Source: Drechmeria coniospora (lineage: Eukaryota > Ascomycota > Sordariomycetes > Hypocreales > Ophiocordycipitaceae). From it: 64,000 nucleotides of DNA. Positions 22,096 to 33,520 of this stretch are shown here, piece by piece (position 1 is the stretch's first letter; each line of letters begins with the position of its first letter). The notes beneath the pieces are model-generated. The model had not been told where the DNA came from. It ran no database searches and was given only the letters and a program-made list of their open reading frames with translations. Location of the stretch: positions 8,490,520 through 8,554,519 of the forward strand of contig NC_054389.1 of assembly GCF_001625195.1 (NCBI RefSeq), written 5' to 3'. Both the position numbers and the translations under genes were made by a program.

Positions 22096-22935
22096 GACTT
22101 CATTGCTTGCAGATTTTAGCAACGGTCGCCGGTCGCCGGTACACACACAACGCATGACTGACTCGAATGAAGCACGCGCTTTCATTCTAGTCGCCCTCGC
22201 TCTAGCAAATCGAGAATTTCTTTCATGCTCCATGCTCTTTTAGCTCGTCCTCTTCTCATGACCTTCGGTCGTTCGGAATTGCCATTCATTTGGCTGCGCG
22301 GTGTTGCTATTTGCTGGTACCACATGTTGGTGCAGCCAAGGCTTGTTGGTCCGGATGGTAGTGGTCTACTCTCATCTTCTCGTGATGCTCGTACCTGTCC
22401 ACGCACAGCAGGTGTCCATGTACTTGCTTGCAGTCCGAGTGCAGGTACCTGTCCATCTGGAGCATCCGTCGTTGGGTGCAACGGTTTTGTCTGCAACTAA
22501 CGACTTGCACGCACGCCCCGGACTCGGCGCATCCAAGGGCCTCCCACGCCTGAGGCCTAGCATGGCACGCACGCAGCCTTGGCACATGTCGTACCTGGGC
22601 ACGAATATAGGTCGGAAATAATAATATCGCTACTCCGTAATTACCTGCCTACCGTGCTCGTATTCTTTGTACCGCCACCAACACCACCATTCTGCTTACT
22701 TACTTACACTTGCAGTACTTGTACAACACTGCTGCTCCTCCGCCTCCCCGCCAGCTCCCCTGCCACCTCCCCGTATCCTTCTGCATCGCCACCTCCTTCG
22801 TCCGTCGTCACTCTTTTCAAACCACCCGCTCGACTAGCCTTCCAGGCCTTTCTTTTCCCACCCGAGGCCAGCACTAGTGCCTCGCAGGCCTCGACTGCCG
22901 CGCCGCTTCCTTCACCACCCTCGCTCGGCTGGTCC
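22096..22935. other. Upstream region of the Flc-like gene; no gene seen
   Basis: No recognisable protein. From about 22660 onward it becomes C- and CT-rich, as expected for a fungal promoter and leader, and leads into the minisatellite before the Flc-like gene. Confidence 0.45.
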
Positions 22936-23065
22936 GACGAAAAGCTTTCTCCTCGACGCCTGGTTCGACGCCTGGTTCGACGAAAAGCTTTCTCCTCGAC
23001 ACCTTGTCCGACGAAAAGCTTTCTCCTCGACGCCTGGTCCGACGAAAAGCTTTCTCCTCGACGCC
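22936..23065 (+). repeat. 31 bp minisatellite in the 5' leader of the Flc-like gene
   Basis: Four copies of a unit containing GACGAAAAGCTTTCTCCTCG begin at 22936, 22979, 23010 and 23041. Copy spacing is 43, 31 and 31 bases; the first interval carries an extra TGGTTCGACGCC duplication. Each unit contains the HindIII word AAGCTT. It ends about 115 bases before the ATG at 23180, so it is probably in the transcribed leader. Confidence 0.85.
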
Positions 23066-23179
23066 CACTCCAACCTCCATCACGAGGCCTGTCGCGGCGA
23101 CGACATAGCGTCGAGTCCGAGTGCCTCGCCTACGATCGAGTAGTGCCCCCCGAAGAGTCCGCGAGCCCGCCCGAGCAGC

Positions 23180-25084
23180 ATGTGGCTTCCCGCCTCGATG
23201 CCCGTCGGCATCACCACCCTCGTCGGCCTGATGGCGGCCCTCGTTTCGCCCGCAGCCGCCGACGGCAGGATGCTCAAGTCGTCCTCCCTCAACACCTGCC
23301 CCGGCTACGAAGAGTCCAGCTTCCGAGCCAGTCTGTTCAACGTCGTCTTCACGCCCGGAAACGGCTCCATCGAGATCAACATTGTCGCATCCTCCACCAT
23401 CCAGGGCAAGGTCACCTTCGACGCCACCGTCACCGCCTACGGCTATGAGATCCTGCGCAAGCCCATCGACCCGTGCACCATGGCGAACACAAACCTCTGC
23501 CCCATGGTTCCCGGCAAGTTCAACTATCCCTTCAACATCCCCCTCGGCGGGGATACGGCCTCGAGGCTCCCCGCCGTCGCCTACGGCATCCCCGACCTCG
23601 ATGCCAAGGTCAAGGTCTTCGTCAACCTCACGAGCACGGGCGAGACGGTGGCCTGCCTCGAGGCCAACATCTCCAACGGCAAGACGGTCGACATGAACGG
23701 CGTCAAGTGGGCTACGGCCATTCTCGCCGCCCTCGCGCTCATGTCCTCGGCCGTCTTCAACGCCCTCGGCCATCCCAACACCGCCTCCCACCTGGCCGCC
23801 AACTCCCTCTCCCTCTTCGGCTACTTCCAGTCGCAGGCAATCGTCGGCCTCACGAGCGTCCACCTCCCTCCCGTCATCCAGTCCTGGACCCAAAACTTCC
23901 AGTGGTCCATGGGCATCATCCGCGTCGCCTTCATGCAGGACATCCTCACCTGGTACCTGCGCGCCACCGGCGGCGAGCCGGCCTCGCTCCTCAACTCCCT
24001 GACCACCGTCTCCGTCCAGGTGCAGAAGAGAAGCGAGATCTTGTCGCGATCGCTGAGCCCGCTCTTCAAGCGCGCCAACATGAAGACGGGCTCCGGAAGC
24101 TACGTCGTCATGGGCATCCAGCGCGTCGCCTTTCGCGCCCGCATCGAGACGACCAACCTCTTCATGACGAGCCTCATGTTTTTCGTCATCTTCAGCCTCC
24201 TCGTCATCATCGCCGTTGCCGGCTTCAAGGCCGCCTGCGAGCTTGCGGCCAAGAAGAACTTGCTCAAGAACGACCGGTTCCTCGCCTTCCGGGGCGACTG
24301 GTCCATCATTCTAAAGGGCATCCTCTACCGAGTCTGCCTCATCGGTTTCCCCCTCGTCTCCATCATGTGTCTCTGGGAGTTTACCCAGAAGGATTCCCCC
24401 GCCGAGGTCGTCTTGGCCGTCTTCTTCCTCCTTGGCGTCACCCTCAGCCTGGCCATTGGCGCCGTCAAGATCATCCGAGTCGCCCGTCGCTCCAAGAAGA
24501 TGCACGGCTCCCCGGCCTACATCCTCTACTCGAATCCCCGTCTCCTCAACCATCTGGGCTTCCTGTACATTCAATTCCGGGCATCAGCCCACTACTTCAT
24601 CGCCCCTCTGCTGGCCTACACTTTGGTCAAGGCCATGTTCGTCGCCCTGTCGCAGCACAATGGCGTCGTCCAAGCCGTCGGCTTCATCATCCTCGACGCC
24701 GCCGCCCTGATCGCCGCCTCTGTTCTCAGACCCTGGATGGACAAGACGACCAACACGTTCAACATCTCCATCTGCGCCGTCAGCTTCCTCAACAGTATTT
24801 TCCTCCTCGTTTTCTGCAACGTCATCGGAGCGCCGGGGCTCGTCATCGGCGTCATCAGCATCGTCTTCTTCATCCTCAACGCCGTCTTTTCGCTCATCCT
24901 GCTCCTCATCATCATCATCGTCACCGTCATCACCGTCTTCCGGAAGAACCCGGATGCGAGGTATCCCTACATGGCCGACGACCGTATGTCTTTCATCAAA
25001 TCACAGGCTCACATGAGCACCTGCACGGAATTGGATGCCCTGGCAGCGACAGCACGCGGAGACAAAGGCTTTTCGGCACCTTGA
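23180..25084 (+). CDS. Flc-family TRP-like membrane protein (ML-like plus TRP domain)
   Basis: A single exon of 634 residues. The N-terminus is a signal peptide (about residues 1-27, ending SPAAA). It is followed by an extracytoplasmic ML-like lipid-binding region with Cys-containing segments (NTCPGYEES, DPCTMANTNLCPM, VACLEANIS) up to about residue 170. The rest is a multi-span membrane region with at least eight hydrophobic segments, characteristic of the fungal Flc/TRP-like family, and a short charged tail. Yeast Flc proteins act in FAD transport into the ER, calcium handling and cell-wall maintenance; which role applies here is inference. Length and domain order are normal for the family. 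The leader contains a minisatellite. A long alternative frame over the gene is a codon-bias shadow. Confidence 0.9.
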   Translation: MWLPASMPVGITTLVGLMAALVSPAAADGRMLKSSSLNTCPGYEESSFRASLFNVVFTPGNGSIEINIVASSTIQGKVTFDATVTAYGYEILRKPIDPCTMANTNLCPMVPGKFNYPFNIPLGGDTASRLPAVAYGIPDLDAKVKVFVNLTSTGETVACLEANISNGKTVDMNGVKWATAILAALALMSSAVFNALGHPNTASHLAANSLSLFGYFQSQAIVGLTSVHLPPVIQSWTQNFQWSMGIIRVAFMQDILTWYLRATGGEPASLLNSLTTVSVQVQKRSEILSRSLSPLFKRANMKTGSGSYVVMGIQRVAFRARIETTNLFMTSLMFFVIFSLLVIIAVAGFKAACELAAKKNLLKNDRFLAFRGDWSIILKGILYRVCLIGFPLVSIMCLWEFTQKDSPAEVVLAVFFLLGVTLSLAIGAVKIIRVARRSKKMHGSPAYILYSNPRLLNHLGFLYIQFRASAHYFIAPLLAYTLVKAMFVALSQHNGVVQAVGFIILDAAALIAASVLRPWMDKTTNTFNISICAVSFLNSIFLLVFCNVIGAPGLVIGVISIVFFILNAVFSLILLLIIIIVTVITVFRKNPDARYPYMADDRMSFIKSQAHMSTCTELDALAATARGDKGFSAP

Positions 25085-25554
25085 CCGAGCACCCACCGTT
25101 CCCGAGCCTGTTCAGCCCATGACTTGAGGTAATTCTTGATCTAATTCATCTGAAACTGGAGAGTCGTCAGGGGCACTACACGATACGGTGCCAAGTTTCA
25201 AACAATATTTTTTCGTTTTCTTTCTTTTAAATTTTTTTTTAGATAATGATATGTTTTCTTTGGGAACAAATTTCTTGTATAAACTTAGCCACCCGAAATG
25301 AACAACATGACTCGTGCTACATCATCATCAAGTTTTCCATGTACTGACTGCTAGGTTTGCTGTAGTTTCATCGCTATAGCCAGGCGCTTTTCAAAACATC
25401 AAAAGATTGAGGGGTGGGGGACGGTGAATGGCACAGAAAGGGCGCGAACTCGCTTGAATGACCCAAGGTGTTGCTGCCGAATTGCATCACGGTCGCCCCG
25501 AAACGTCAAGCATATAATGATAGGAAGCAAACAAAAAATAAGGCAATGCTTGCG
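25085..25554. other. Intergenic between Flc-like gene and P450
   Basis: Contains A/T runs (25208-25245) that fit the 3' processing region of the Flc-like gene. No gene is seen. Confidence 0.5.
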
Positions 25555-25682
25555 GGCAATGCTTGCGTTGAACATAAACTTCGTGAATCTCGTACCGGAG
25601 AGGCTTGCAGGGTAGAAAAGAAGGCAATGCTTGCGTTAGACACAAATTTCGTGAATCTGGTACGGGAGAGGCTTGGAGGGTC
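25555..25682 (-). repeat. Tandem duplication (68 bp period) over the 3' end of the P450 gene
   Basis: Two imperfect copies of about 60 bases, each starting GGCAATGCTTGCGTT, begin at 25555 and 25623. They share TTCGTGAATCT and GAGAGGCTTG further in. The right copy contains the last codons and TAA stop of the P450. In the left copy the position corresponding to that stop reads CAA on the minus strand. A further partial GGCAATGCTTGCG lies at 25542. Confidence 0.85.
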
Positions 25683-27243
25683 GAACGACACCGCCGATAC
25701 ACTTTTCCACCCCGGTAGAATCCGTGAGCTCGACGTCAACCTGGGAAAGAAGGACGGAAAGCATCGTCTTCATCTGGACCGAGACAAAGCTCGCACTCGG
25801 GCAGCCTCTCGGGCCGGCCAGGAAGGGAAGATATTCGCAACGGCTCTCGAGGATGCTCGGCTTCAGGCCGGTCCACCTCTCTGGCACGAACTCGTCCGCG
25901 TTCTCGCCCCATACCAGCTTGTCGTGGTGCAGCAGGTGAACGGAAGCAAATAGGTGGGTGCCCGGGGGCAGGACAACCGTGTTCTTATCTTTGGTTTCCA
26001 GCACGATCGGCTTCGTTACCATGCGAGACGTGGCCGAAATGGGCGAGTGGAGGCGAAGAAGCTCCAGGCACACGGAATCGAGATATGGCAGCCCCCGGAG
26101 AGTCTCGAAGTCAAGGTCGCCATCATCGCCCTTGCTGTCCTGAATCTCGCGCCTCAGCTTTTCAATGACCTCTGGGTGGCGACCAAGCTCGTAGATGGCC
26201 CATGACAGAACCAGGGTGGGAGCCTCGTGACCCAGGGAGAAGACCTGTCGAGCCTGGGACAGCACATCCTCGGTGATGGGGGATTGGAGCGAGCCGCCGG
26301 ATTCCTTCGATGTTCTGCGCAGAAAATTGTGCTTGAGGTCCTCTCCGGGGTGCTCCTCGGGGTTGACGTTTTCGATGTGACTGCCGAGCAGCTTGTCCAA
26401 GACACCGTTGATCTGGTCTCCGACGCTTTTCTCGATGTAGTCTGGTTCCCGATAGGCCTTTCCTGAGACAAAGTTTCGAATGTGGTGGCGCCAAAGATGC
26501 GAGGGGCTGCCGACGATATCTCCGTACCGGGACATGACCGACAGGATTTCGTCGGCCGACTGGGAGATGTTGTCGGCCCCCAGAGTCACGGACCATACGC
26601 TGTCGAGGGCGTACGCCTGCATGGCGTCGAGAAGATCGGTACCGGACTTTTCCGTCTTCATCTTCTCGACGTGGTGTTTGGCAATGCGGAGTATGTCGCC
26701 GTACGATTTGCGGAGGGCCGTAGAGTTGGAAAAGTCCTTGAGGAACCCCTTCCGCCAGCGGTGCCAGTCTTGTCCGTTGGCCGAGGCGGCAATGTCTCCC
26801 GTGATCCTTTGCATGATGCCGAAGGGGCCGGTGCCGTCGGGCGCGAATCGAGTGATGCTGTCCGAGTTCTGAACGAGCACTTGGCGTATCACGCCAGGGT
26901 CGCGGAGGAGGACAATTGGGACCGTTCCCACAGAGGAGCAGGAGATGCCGCTGTCCTTGGCGGCGTCGAACATCTCGCGCATCGTGGCCGAGTAGAGCCC
27001 TTCGTTGCACATTTGGGGGAGCACGCCAAGAATTGGATAGCCTGGGACTTGCGGCACGTTCTGAATTACAGGCCTCCCAAAGTCCCTAAGAAAGTCGACG
27101 ATGCGATTCCACACCTGGGCGATGCTTGACAGGAGCAGCATGGCGCCAGATGCCAAGACGAGCAACGGCGTCAGGCTTGACGAAGGTTCTTGCTTCAGCC
27201 ATTTCGACTTTTGGTCAATGTTGATGAGAGTGAGCGAAGCCAT
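25636..27243 (-). CDS. Cytochrome P450 monooxygenase
   Basis: A single exon of 535 residues from the ATG at 27243 (the frame also opens at a GTG two codons earlier). An N-terminal hydrophobic anchor (about residues 25-45, LTPLLVLASGAMLLLSSIA) is followed by a Pro-rich hinge (VPQVPGYPILG). The oxygen-binding helix reads SLGHEAPTLVLSW. The ExxR motif is in LELLRLHSP, and PERW follows. The heme loop is FLAGPRGCPSA with the ligand Cys near 481; the residue two after Cys, usually Gly or Ala, is Ser. This is an ER-bound oxidase of CYP52/monooxygenase-like type, but the substrate cannot be read. It lies 12 kb from the PKS pair, too far to assign to that cluster with confidence. Its last 17 codons lie in a tandem duplication. 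Confidence 0.92.
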   Translation of the reverse strand: MASLTLINIDQKSKWLKQEPSSSLTPLLVLASGAMLLLSSIAQVWNRIVDFLRDFGRPVIQNVPQVPGYPILGVLPQMCNEGLYSATMREMFDAAKDSGISCSSVGTVPIVLLRDPGVIRQVLVQNSDSITRFAPDGTGPFGIMQRITGDIAASANGQDWHRWRKGFLKDFSNSTALRKSYGDILRIAKHHVEKMKTEKSGTDLLDAMQAYALDSVWSVTLGADNISQSADEILSVMSRYGDIVGSPSHLWRHHIRNFVSGKAYREPDYIEKSVGDQINGVLDKLLGSHIENVNPEEHPGEDLKHNFLRRTSKESGGSLQSPITEDVLSQARQVFSLGHEAPTLVLSWAIYELGRHPEVIEKLRREIQDSKGDDGDLDFETLRGLPYLDSVCLELLRLHSPISATSRMVTKPIVLETKDKNTVVLPPGTHLFASVHLLHHDKLVWGENADEFVPERWTGLKPSILESRCEYLPFLAGPRGCPSASFVSVQMKTMLSVLLSQVDVELTDSTGVEKCIGGVVRPSKPLPYQIHEICV

Positions 27244-30200
27244 TGTCACTGGCTACGTTGATCGAGGAGGGCTCGGGCTTGGTGTTGTGCGTTTCGTTTC
27301 GCTCCATCTGGGCCGGGGAGCCGGGGCATCCCCTGAATGTATACCTGGGGGTCCTCGGGGGTTGAGACCGAGGCCGTGCCTTGCCACCACCCCGTAAAAC
27401 TAACTCCGTGGCGACTCCACGAGAGAAAGGTACCGAGGTGGGCTAAAATCTCGTCGGCTCCGCCTGACGCATCATGCGACGGGCTTGCTGTTGGATGGAT
27501 GGATGGACGGACGGACGAGACAGGCAGAGGGCCGAAAGAATGCCGGCTTTGGAACGAGTTGCGTGCCCATTGCAACCATGCTGGGGAATGGAGCATGGTG
27601 CGAGGGTGTCGAGCTTCGACGTTTTGGCAACCATTTCCACGCCAGGTGGTGTCCTTAGCTGCATAATTCAACATCCAGCTCTACCCGGCGATGCCGGAGG
27701 CTTCGACAGGTTGGTTTTCAACAAAATCACCGCGGCCAATGGAAGGAGCTGAGATGGGTGGCTGGTCGATTGCAACACACCAAGATGGGTGGCAAGGAAG
27801 AGTCGAGAGGCAACGAGCGGCGAGTGGTTCGATACCGATGTGGCGAGCTGCAGGCAGGCAGAGTTCTGACGATCCGGGGCCCGATGTTCTGGGTCAACCT
27901 GCATGGGCATCCTGTCGGTGCCGAATCAGACGATGGCAGTCCCCCACCTGACGCATGTCGGTAACCGCCAAGCCCGGGCCTGAGTCTTGAATGTCGCAGT
28001 TGGTCGAGTCACCCAGCATGCGGATGGACGAGACACCATGATTCTTGGCGCAGTTGCCGCACAGAAATAGGCCCAGAACGTGGGTGCCAACTGCTCACAA
28101 TCGGGCATCACAGGATATCGAGTGGAGACGGCCGACGGCACGGTCGTGCGGTAACGCGTGATGATAGAATGCCATCTGAGACACCGCGCTTCTCCGGCTT
28201 CTGACGTTGAACCTGCATTGGACAAGCAGAGGGGGGGAAGCCAGGGGGGGGGGAGGATGGGGTTCACGAGAAGGCGGCGGTGACGTCTAGCCTCGGCCTT
28301 GTCAACCTTTCATGCCCGATGGCTGAGACTTATTGATGTGTGCTGATAATTCGAGACTGAAGCGCGCTTGAGATGGCGATACAGATGGACGAGCGGCGTT
28401 GGGGAGCCGCCAAGTCGTGAGGCAAAGTCGTCATCCGCCGAGGGTGGTCGGGGGTTTTCACTCTGAGGAGCTAGGCGGGTCTAACGGTTTACGGGTAGGG
28501 GCGAGCACTTGTCCCACGGGAAGGAGCGACCAACACAACGGCCTAACGGCAGGAGCGATATGGTCAACCGGCAGGAACGATATGGTCAAACGGCAAGAAG
28601 CATTACTTGTTCGGTGCAAGACGTGAACTACCCGGAGATGACTATACATACGACTGGCTTTCCGTGCTTCCTCGTGTTGGGAGCCATTTCACGAAAGCTT
28701 CACACGGCTCCGGACCGGTTACCCCCTCCCCCCCCCCCCCCCCCCTGCAGGATTGCGCGTGGGCAGGTCGGAATGCAGGATGAGAAAGAGGCAGGAGCAG
28801 CAGCCGCAAGAGGGACAGCGAACGGCTCCCGGAGACAAGCTCGAATTCCAGTGAGAAAAAAAGGCGACAGGGACGACGGAAAGGAGAGCAGGAGCCAACA
28901 TCAAGCCAATCATACCTCATCTCACGCCGCACACGTATCCGGCAGCACGTCAGGACATCTTCAACATCCCAAGACGCGCCGTCTGCACACACCAACATAG
29001 GTTTCGTCATCGTCACCTTCTACAAAATTCTATAGCCAATCAAGCTCTCGGGGCTGTCTCAGAATCGTCATTCTCTCCAAGGTCCCCCCACATGTCGTTC
29101 CTGGTAGCCGGATGAAATTTCTTTGCCGGATGGTGTACGAAGTCCAGGACGGCGCTCATCTTCGCCGGAACCTGGGCGACGGACGCATGTGTGGAGAGAA
29201 GAATGTTTGCGCCGACTGTGTCAAATATCGACTCCGTGTCGCCAACGAAAAGAACTTTTGGCAAAGGCCGGAAACAGCGACGTGACGAATCAATACGACG
29301 TAACAGAAGCACAGAGGATGACCTGATATGTACGAAGAGCGATTACGAGTTGCCCTTTGACGGCAAGGCTGAGAAGGCAGCCCTTGTCTCATAAATGCAT
29401 TTGCATTGATAAATGCGTTTGCATTCCATGCGGCACGTTAGCCACCTTTGTGGCACCGAGCAGGAGTTCTCGGCCCCGTCGAGAAAGGGACATTTGTTTG
29501 GCTGTCGACACGACTGCGGGGACGAACGAGGCCGAATCGTCGTCACTGCGGAAAGAGCCCAAGGGAGGGAGAGGGAGGGTACCTATGGTCACGGGCAAAA
29601 CGGCGGGATCATGACTCGGGCCGCCGCCGACGGACGTTGAGCGAGCAGGGTCCTTCGGAATCAGGACACCTTCTGTTCGGCATGGATGGAATGGAACACA
29701 GGGGCAACGCCTCGTGGCGATTTTTTCTCTCCCATCATGACTACCGGCCGACATTGGCCTGACTCAACGGGCGGTTGTGACAAGGGCCCTATGACCCGCA
29801 GCATATTACTATTATCACACGGCTAGCAGCTGACCCTCGAGGCATCTTGGGTGGCAACCACAGCTTCACCACGTGGGGTCTAGACTCCGGATCTGAGCTC
29901 CGGCCTTCCGCGGCGGGAGTTGTACGCCGGGATCCACCTCGCCCATGACAGGCGAGGCGACGACTACCTCATGCGTCCAAGCCCGATCAGACGACTCTTG
30001 CTCAAAAGAGGCTTGGGGGACGGACGGCAAGGATGTGGAATGGTACCATGACCCTGTGTATCTATCTGCCAGGCCATCCCGGACTCGTCGGATAGCGCGG
30101 GAAGCACACGGGCAGAATATTCTCCGATCAGCCCGAACAATGGATGCAGTGTGCCGAAACGAAGGGTTGCTTGCGAAGAAACGGCCAAGGCAACCATTGG

Positions 30201-31239
30201 CAGCCTTTGAAATGAGACACTCGCTCCGACGGGATGGGTGGCCTTGCAAGGCTCGTGCCCCGTTTCCAGGTCTGGAGAATCACAAGCACAGGGGCTCGTT
30301 GCTTTACGAAGAAACTCACCCGCAACCTCGCACAAAACGTTTACGCTCTCTCCCACAAACGGTACGCTGCTACCGCGGGCAGGCGACCTGGAACATGGCC
30401 CCTTTGCGGTTGGTTGTTGTCATCATCGCCACGGCCAGCGGCGCAGCCCTCGCGTGTTGCGCATGCGGTCGATTGTCGATTCTATGTGGCAGATGTGCTC
30501 TCTTTGGTTGATGGATGAGGTATTAACGCTCGCCGTTGCTTGCTTCTGTCTCTTGGCTCCGAGTCGAAATGGGAATGAAACATACGCCGGCTGCATGGCG
30601 CATGCACCACAATATGGGGGGGTAGCAGTTGGGAACGAAAAAGCGACGAATGCCTCCTGCTCCTCCTCTCCCCCCCCCCCCCTTTCCCCGCCCCTTCCAC
30701 CTCGGTAAACACATTGCGGTGGCCCTTCAATGTTGGATATTGATTGACGCAACATGACAAGAAACGAATCGTCCATTTTGCCTGCCGACCGATCATCAAA
30801 GGATATAGACCCAGCAACGGTGTAGCAGGCCACGGGACAAGCGGTGGCGGAAGGTGACGTTTGCGGAAAGGAACTGCGGAATAGGGATGTGGTATGAGTA
30901 CGCCAAGATGCACACTGATGCCAGCAATGTGCTTTCCTTAAACTACCGCGAGTGCTAATACCGCGACTTGTACAAAGCACAAGCCGAGTATCGGACAGAG
31001 CGGCAGCTGTGTCGTGCGCACCAACATCTCTTGTAGCCACCACAGGTGCTACTCTGTTGGTACGTGCATACCTGTGCATGTGCTGTGCGACGAGTTGGCA
31101 GATAAGTACCTTTCCATCAGCCAGCCAGCCAGTCTTTGCCCCTTTCTCACCTCATGCTGGGCGGCATTTGCACAAGTATGAGATAAGAACAATAATTCTT
31201 GTACATATCCTCACCGTGTGGGTGGAAGTGTCCTTGCTT
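27244..31239. other. Gene desert, first part
   Basis: Nearly 4 kb without a convincing gene. It holds simple repeats: GGATGGATGG/GGACGGACGG at 27494-27520, a 22 bp tandem pair at about 28546-28598 (CGGCAGGARCGATATGGTCA), an 18-base C run at 28728-28745 and a C run at 30670-30682. The minus-strand frame at 29040-29312 looked protein-like, but I could not match it to any family. Confidence 0.5.
28728..28745 (+). repeat. Poly-C homopolymer, 18 bases
   Basis: An uninterrupted run of 18 Cs following TACCCCCT. A run this long is prone to length error in sequencing and to slippage in vivo. Confidence 0.9.
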
Positions 31240-32990
31240 ACAGGGACCCAACTAAGTACGTGAATTTTATTATTACTCGTTGCAGATGACTTGGGCCATA
31301 TTCCGCCGCGGAGACATGTACTTCAGTATGTCGTACGGAGTATTGCTCCGTAATATGCAGTAATCACAAGTACTTCGAACTGGTACTATGATACTTGCAC
31401 ATGCCCTGTTGCTCCGTAGAGAGCGCACTCCGAAAATGTACAGTACGTACTGTACACCTGCAAGTACTTACATTTACTTAAGTACTTACGTGTGCTGTAC
31501 TCCGTACGGAGTAAGTAGTAATTACACGTAACTGTTCCTAGGAGGACTCATACCTCATTACCCAGGCATTGGTGTGCTGTATCATTACGTACGCCGTACT
31601 CCGTACAGTACATGTACTTACCGTACAATACTCTTCGCCTTTAATCCTTATACTTACAGTATTGTACGGAGTACTTCTACAAGTATGTACTTTTAAGTAC
31701 AACGTAGATACTTATTTGACGGAGCGCATCAATTACGAATACATGTATTCGTATAGTAATCTGTATATAAGAGTAAGTACTCATTACAATGCCCCCAAGT
31801 ACATACAGTACATTGTACTTGCTCTAAGATACATACATGCACTTACTGTACGGGGTATACTGTACGGAGTGAATCGACGCTCCTGCCATCCCACAGTATT
31901 ACTGTATTTGTGTAACTGCAGTACTTGTAATATACGGAGTACTTACTATGTACAGCACAGCCATGCCTACAAGTGGGGTAATACAACATGCATGGACGAA
32001 GTACATGTAATATACATGTACAAAGTACGGAGTAAGCCCAACGTACTTACTTACTGTACAGTACTCCGCCGTACTCTCCGTCCTTGTGTTAGTACTTAAC
32101 TTCCATCGATTTCGACGGGTTACGGAGTACATATACTTACAACGTACAACTTCGGAAAGCAGCGCACAACTATAATGCTTGTACACGTACCGTAAGCACA
32201 CTGTACTTTTGTATTACCCTCACCCTTGCTGTACTTATTTTACGGAATTGTACTCCGCACTTTCTATTATTACTTGCAGGTACAAATATGTACATGTGCA
32301 CATGTACTTACTCCGTCTCTAACAACAAAAACCTCATCTCGCGCACGAATACGGAGTAAAACACCACACGTTCAGCTTTTAGTCTATTTGTGTTACTCCG
32401 TAGATGTATGGAGTATTTGAAGAAACAACCCGTGATAGGTGTCCCTAAGCACCTGTGCTGATGGCCCAATACTACGGGCTACTGTACATCAGTCCGTACG
32501 GGCAGGTACCAACGGACTTCGGAGGATCGGTATACCAGCGTAGTAGGCGTACTGTACTGTAAGTACTTGAAATTACTTACGGAACGGACTCCATATCACA
32601 TATTATTACTGCAGTTGTAGTTGTAATTACCACGAACCATGCGGATATCCACAGCCATCTGCAAAAAAATGATCTCTCCCACTTGGTGTGGGAATTGTCT
32701 AATTTGCAGTCGTAAGTACTTAGTATTCTTAGATGTTGGCATTTGTAAAAATTCCTATTACTAACTTAACGTGCGGAGTGCTTATACGTGTACATTCTTA
32801 AGTACAGAACATGTACAACTGCACCCACGTGTACTCCGCACAGTACTTGTACTGTACTTACCGATACTTGGTATTACTTTGTTGCCTGTGCGGAGTATGT
32901 GCAGAGCACAGGTAGCACAAGTACATCTGTACTTGTACGTGCTGTACATGTACAGTATGTGGCAAAAAGTATTTGCTCACCCTTAGGTAC
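31240..32990. repeat. GTAC-rich tract, longest in the window
   Basis: About 1.7 kb dominated by GTAC, TACTCCGTA/TACGGAGTA, AGTACTTA and ACATGTAC words, many of them short palindromes. The T+A content and TpA frequency look raised compared with neighbouring coding DNA. No protein is recognisable; the longer reading frames are rich in Tyr, Val, Cys and Thr only because of the TAC/GTA repetition. Confidence 0.7.
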
Positions 32991-33354
32991 CACCTTCCAA
33001 GTCTAATCAAATCTAATCATTGTCGTTAGTATTGTAACAATTCAATAGCTACATGCGCATCAAACGTAGCAACAACAATGCCTCAAAGCAGCCGTAACGA
33101 TGCCTCGAGGCAAGGAATTATCGCAGCAATTGCGATTACGGATTTGCAAGCTACCTCTCGAAGGACGAGTCGATAGATTCGTTATCTTCGAAATTTAGAA
33201 GATGATTGATACAATGCCCCATTGCGTTGAGGCTATTATTGCTGCAGTAGAGGGGTGGTAGACGAAATATTTATTGTTATATTACTAACAAACTAGATTA
33301 GGTTTGACTGGACTTGGAATATGGTACTTAAACAGGAGCAAATACTTTTTGCCC

Positions 33355-33520
33355 CCCACTGTATTACTTGTACAGTACTCCGTATGTACTCCGTACGGAG
33401 TACTTACAGAATAGTTGCAGTAATTAGCTTAAGTACTTACTTTCCTAACCACTTGCACGTTGTACTTCAAGTGTACAGTATAATGTACTTGCTGTACTTA
33501 AGTGCACCGCTGTGCTCCGT
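33355..33520. repeat. Small GTAC-rich tract upstream of the S28 peptidase
   Basis: Contains CTCCGTATGTACTCCGTACGG-type overlapping palindromes and GTACTTAAGT words. A few isolated copies continue to about 33895, just before the peptidase start. Confidence 0.6.

Noticed and set aside
23473..25122. 549-codon His/Arg/Pro-rich frame overlapping the Flc-like gene
   Set aside because: It is an offset frame of a GC-rich gene; the real frame has a signal peptide, membrane segments and a family match.
25636..27243. P450 considered a tailoring gene of the PKS pair
   Set aside because: It lies 12 kb from the NR-PKS start, beyond the kinase, a pseudogene, a tRNA, a desert and a housekeeping-like membrane gene. 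Possible, but the sequence offers no support.
29040..29312. Minus-strand frame of 90 codons with protein-like composition
   Set aside because: No family motif, no plausible partner exons and no clear start context.
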